A stretch of DNA of 64,000 nt from Epiperipatus broadwayi (Eukaryota > Onychophora > Udeonychophora > Euonychophora > Peripatidae), in contig JAQFVV010000233.1 of assembly GCA_028023455.1 (NCBI GenBank), positions 374,001 to 438,000 of the forward strand, in the 5' to 3' direction. Positions within the stretch are counted from its first letter, which is position 1. Each line of letters starts with the position of its first letter. A program made the translations under genes and the position numbers. This document shows positions 62,042 through 64,000 of the stretch, in pieces. A model generated the notes under the pieces. That model had not been told where the DNA came from and did no database searches. It saw only the letters and a list, made by a program, of their open reading frames with translations.

Positions 62042-62870
62042 GAGATCTGAACTTAGAATTTTCAGTCTATATTCATTCTCCACTCCAATTTGAAACAACT
62101 GATTCACATGACCACATACATGTGAAAAAGATAAATGATACCCAATATACATATTTCTGCAGAGCCTGCACTCATCAGTTGGGCCAGTTCATAATCTCTC
62201 ACACCTATATACAATCAGTGGATGACTTATATTAAGATAGCAATACTTTAAACTTTAAAGGATAGAATTCCATCTTTTCAACCTTCCAACAATTCATTCA
62301 TCTATTTCATTGAAAAAACAATGATGAAATACTCAAATCCTTTGTGTATGTGATATTGTACTCATATCCACGTAAATATTACATCAATATAATCTCTCAT
62401 ATTATTGGACTATAATGTATTGTTTTATATTAATAGGAGAGGGTTGGGCTGGACTTATACTATGATGTAACCTATTTCTAAGGCAACACATAATTAACCC
62501 ATTTATTATACTGGGGTTAGATTAATATAATGTCTAAATGGGTATGACTACAATATCAAATCCACCGAGGGCTTTGAGCATTCAATCATTGGTTTTTCAA
62601 TGAAATTGAAAATTGAATTGTTGGAAGGGTCAGCAGACTGAATCCTGTCCATTAAAGTTTAAGAAATTGCTATCTTAATATAAGCTAAGCACTGATTGTA
62701 TATAGGTGTGGTAGATTATGAATTGGATCAACAGATAATTGGTGATTCTATATGAAGTACATATTTTGGGGATCATTTATCTTTTTTTCACATGTTGGTC
62801 ATGTGTATCCGATGTTTGAGATGGAGTAGATGATGAATATGGGCTGAAAATCCTAAGTTCAAATCCCTTT
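62038..62870. repeat. Large foldback with about 370-bp arms
   Basis: The left arm (about 62038-62405) and right arm (about 62505-62870) are diverged reverse complements. They share ACATGACCA, AAAGATAAATGAT, CACACCTATATACAATCAGTG, TATATTAAGATAGCAAT and CATTGAAAAA-CAATGAT. A third copy of one arm lies at 13905-14285. It is either an inverted pair of one dispersed repeat or a single foldback element. The outer end of the right arm has a Pol III B-box-like AGTTCAAATCCC (62859-62870), but it faces outward, so it does not mark a normal SINE head. Confidence 0.82.
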
Positions 62871-62879
62871 ATTTACTAT

Positions 62880-64000
62880 AGTAAAGATTCAATATAATCA
62901 ATGAAAAGATTAATTATATATATATATACGTCCTTTAGCAATGAAGAAAATATTTGAACGATTGTAGATGGCCATTAATGATTGCAAAACAATTTTTATT
63001 ATAACTCTTATTACTAGTTCTGAAATATATTTAGTTTTCTACCAATAAAACAGCAATTATTTCAAGTCTGTGTTAACGTGACTTTTTTAGAATAAATTCA
63101 AACACCAACTATATTTTTGGATAAATTGCTTTGAAGTTTTTAAGCTTTTAAAACTCAAGATAATCATTAAGAAGTGTTTCACTTTTCTGAAATAAAGAAG
63201 AATCAAAGCTAACTTTCAACACAAAACTATTTGGAAAAATTATTTCAAGTTTATTTGCAATCAAAAGTAGAACTTTGCAAATAGATAACTTCAATCAATC
63301 TTTCTAAAACTCTTCTCTCTAATAAAGCTTCATTTTTTTTTTGTTTCTTTGTCATCAATCATTTCTATAGCCATTATCAATTGTGAGACAATTTGCTTTT
63401 TACAACGGAAAATGATCAAAGCCAAGAACTATATACTGATTTTAGATAGATCTCTTTGATTTTTTTTTAATTATTAATAAAAGATAAAAGGGAAAAAAAC
63501 GTATATAATTACTAATATTGTTTGTTAACACTCATTAAACCATCATCAGTATTATTTCACAGAGCATATTTTAGATTTTCTTTTAATGAAAAATTAAATT
63601 AAATTTTATGTAAGTACAACAAAAATTAAAAGTCATATAAAATGATTGTTGATAAAAAAAAAAACCAAGATAAAAATCATAAGATTTTTCTGTGTTGTAA
63701 TAGCATTTATCTCATATGCTTACATCAACGACTTAAATCAACAAGTGAAACCTGGAATTGTTTTCAGATTACTGATGATTTTCATTCAATCCCTAGTCAG
63801 TGTAACCAATAAACCAGTTATTGATTGATAAAAAAATATCTAATTATTCTTAACTACAAATGAGCATGTTTGATTGTTATCTACAAACTGTATCTCATAC
63901 TACACTATCAGGTAATTATGATATCTAATAAACAAATGCTCATTAAAAAAAAACATAGTAAGTCTATGTTTACTAGACTAGGTTCAAATAGCAAACTACA
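62880..64000. other. AT-rich gene-free end of window
   Basis: No recognised coding sequence. The 60-codon frame at 63646-63828 (MLIKKKTKIKIIRFF then a hydrophobic stretch) resembles a signal or membrane segment in composition, but has no upstream context and no family match I know. Confidence 0.5.

Noticed and set aside
62796-62870. tRNA-derived SINE head at the outer end of the 62-kb foldback
   Set aside because: The B-box-like string points out of the repeat and is not kept in the copy at 13905, so chance is more likely.
63646-63828. Small secreted or membrane peptide (60 codons)
   Set aside because: Composition alone suggests a hydrophobic segment; there is no promoter, homologue or cleavage context to support a gene.

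Overview
This is a gene-poor, strongly AT-rich animal genome segment, most likely from an invertebrate. The evidence is its content: non-LTR retrotransposons with apurinic-type endonuclease (APE) plus reverse transcriptase (RT), one probable LTR retrotransposon, a tRNA-derived SINE, a GIY-YIG remnant typical of Penelope-like elements, foldback repeats, and long (TTA)n, (ATCT)n and (TA)n microsatellites. I found no convincing host exon, tRNA gene, rRNA, CRISPR array or bacterial-type operon. Almost every substantial open frame is mobile-element coding sequence or a low-complexity translation. The species cannot be fixed from the sequence alone.

Layout. 1-1960: AT-rich DNA with a (TTA)133 array. 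1960-5225: nearly full-length RTE-type LINE on the minus strand (copy A). 5915-6044: (ATCT)n. 6585-10720: old plus-strand LINE (family G) with an SGNH/GDSL-like ORF1, APE, RT and a C-terminal zinc motif. 13905-14285: one copy of a dispersed repeat. 15956-16399: minus-strand coiled-coil gag-like frame. 17078-17596: foldback. 17983-18271: 144-bp tandem duplication. 21087-29155: probable LTR retrotransposon, with about 2.5-2.7 kb direct repeats around a decayed gag-like and integrase-end region. 30151-31830: young, 5'-truncated RTE copy B with a 525-codon open frame. 32705-34050: decayed RTE copy C. 34396-34641: GIY-YIG fragment. 40686-41900: decayed RTE copy D carrying a nested insertion. 42960-48955: nearly full-length, two-ORF, Tx1/L1-like LINE (family F), minus strand. 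48960-57560: gene-free AT-rich DNA. 57590-59183: plus-strand RTE copy E, split by a SINE-containing insertion with 14-bp target-site duplications. 59412-59679: hairpin repeat with 109-bp arms. 59826-60056: second SINE copy. 60930-61871: second family-G fragment between about 78-bp direct repeats. 62038-62870: foldback related to 13905-14285. The rest is AT-rich DNA.

How the parts relate. The five RTE copies form an age series. A and B are nearly identical and B is still open, E is intermediate, and C and D are hardly readable. Each LINE family carries the expected target-primed reverse-transcription parts (APE nick, RT copying), but only fragments remain open. The SINE presumably used some LINE's machinery, but no 3' end shared with a LINE here was demonstrated. 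The most notable structures are the long-LTR element, the SINE nested in copy E, the G fragment between unusually long direct repeats, and the three inverted-repeat elements.
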